In this document: positions 63,906-64,000 of the stretch, piece after piece
Position numbering within the stretch: position 1 is the stretch's first letter
How the letters are laid out: the number at the start of each line of letters is the position of its first letter
Assembly (NCBI RefSeq): GCF_041146795.1
Contig: NC_135172.1
Span: 13,010,137-13,074,136, forward strand
Direction of reading: 5' to 3'
Length of the DNA stretch: 64,000 nt
Source of the DNA: Maylandia zebra
Lineage: Eukaryota > Chordata > Actinopteri > Cichliformes > Cichlidae
Translations under genes and position numbers: made by a program
Notes under the pieces: model-generated
What the model was told of the DNA's origin: nothing
The model's database searches: none
What the model saw: the letters and a program-made list of their open reading frames with translations, nothing else

Positions 63906-64000
63906 AAACAGATCGAGCTGAACTGATTTTCTGATAAATCCAGAATCCAGTTTAAAATCCTTCCCTTCACATAAAAAGTCTTGAATGAACCTTTGGTCTA
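63906..64000 (+). mobile_element. L2-type LINE fragment, right part
   Basis: Reads as a decayed RIQFKILPFT-KVLNEP stretch, the continuation of the L2 fragment at 62840-62942; it runs off the window end. Confidence 0.4.

Overview
This window is vertebrate nuclear DNA from a teleost fish. Genes are split by GT-AG introns, three tRNA genes are eukaryotic in form, and the mobile elements (Tc1, L1, Rex1/Babar, L2, hAT, piggyBac-like, BEL/Pao, Gypsy, a tRNA-derived SINE) form a typical teleost set. A cichlid-like source is my inference only. There is no operon, CRISPR array or prokaryotic feature.

Layout. 1-9 kb: a decayed Tc1 element, one isolated HECT-domain exon, the 3' half of an LRRC31-like gene, two unrecognised exons, an L2 tail, and seven exons of the tail of a KIF1B-like kinesin that run into a repeat plus a 5'-truncated Rex1 element. 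9-18 kb: a clade B serpin that starts at its fourth coding exon; its first visible intron holds an old L1 tail split by a young, full-length L1 (9893-15728) with both ORFs open and a target duplication. 19-25.6 kb: a TCF/LEF-like HMG-box gene on the minus strand, cut inside the HMG box by a BEL/Pao element with 5-bp duplications. 25.6-32.6 kb: tRNA-Gly and tRNA-Ser between two copies of a 155-bp repeat, a broken Gypsy element with a SINE inside it and a 3' LTR, a decayed RNF145 copy and one filamin exon. 33-42.8 kb: a C2H2 zinc-finger gene whose long intron carries a piggyBac-like element containing two hAT elements. 43.7-45.3 kb: an apparently intact Tc1 transposon. 45.8-56 kb: a second full-length L1 on the minus strand, interrupted by two Rex1 insertions and a GC-rich retroposon. 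56-64 kb: hAT, L2, Rex1 and Rex3 scraps, a small three-exon gene, a solo LTR, an ERV-type LTR, tRNA-Pro and two tRNA relics.

The host genes do not form a pathway. At least five (HECT gene, kinesin, serpin, RNF145, filamin) are present only as pieces, and some carry frameshifts. This mosaic suggests a segmental-duplication hub, a B-chromosome-like region or a chimeric assembly. I found no convincing new biological system. The best leads are the nested insertion histories, the transposon-split HMG-box gene, two mobile elements that look able to move (L1 and Tc1), an accidental 721-codon fusion ORF joining an L1 endonuclease start to a Rex1 reverse transcriptase, and an unrecognised small helical protein gene.
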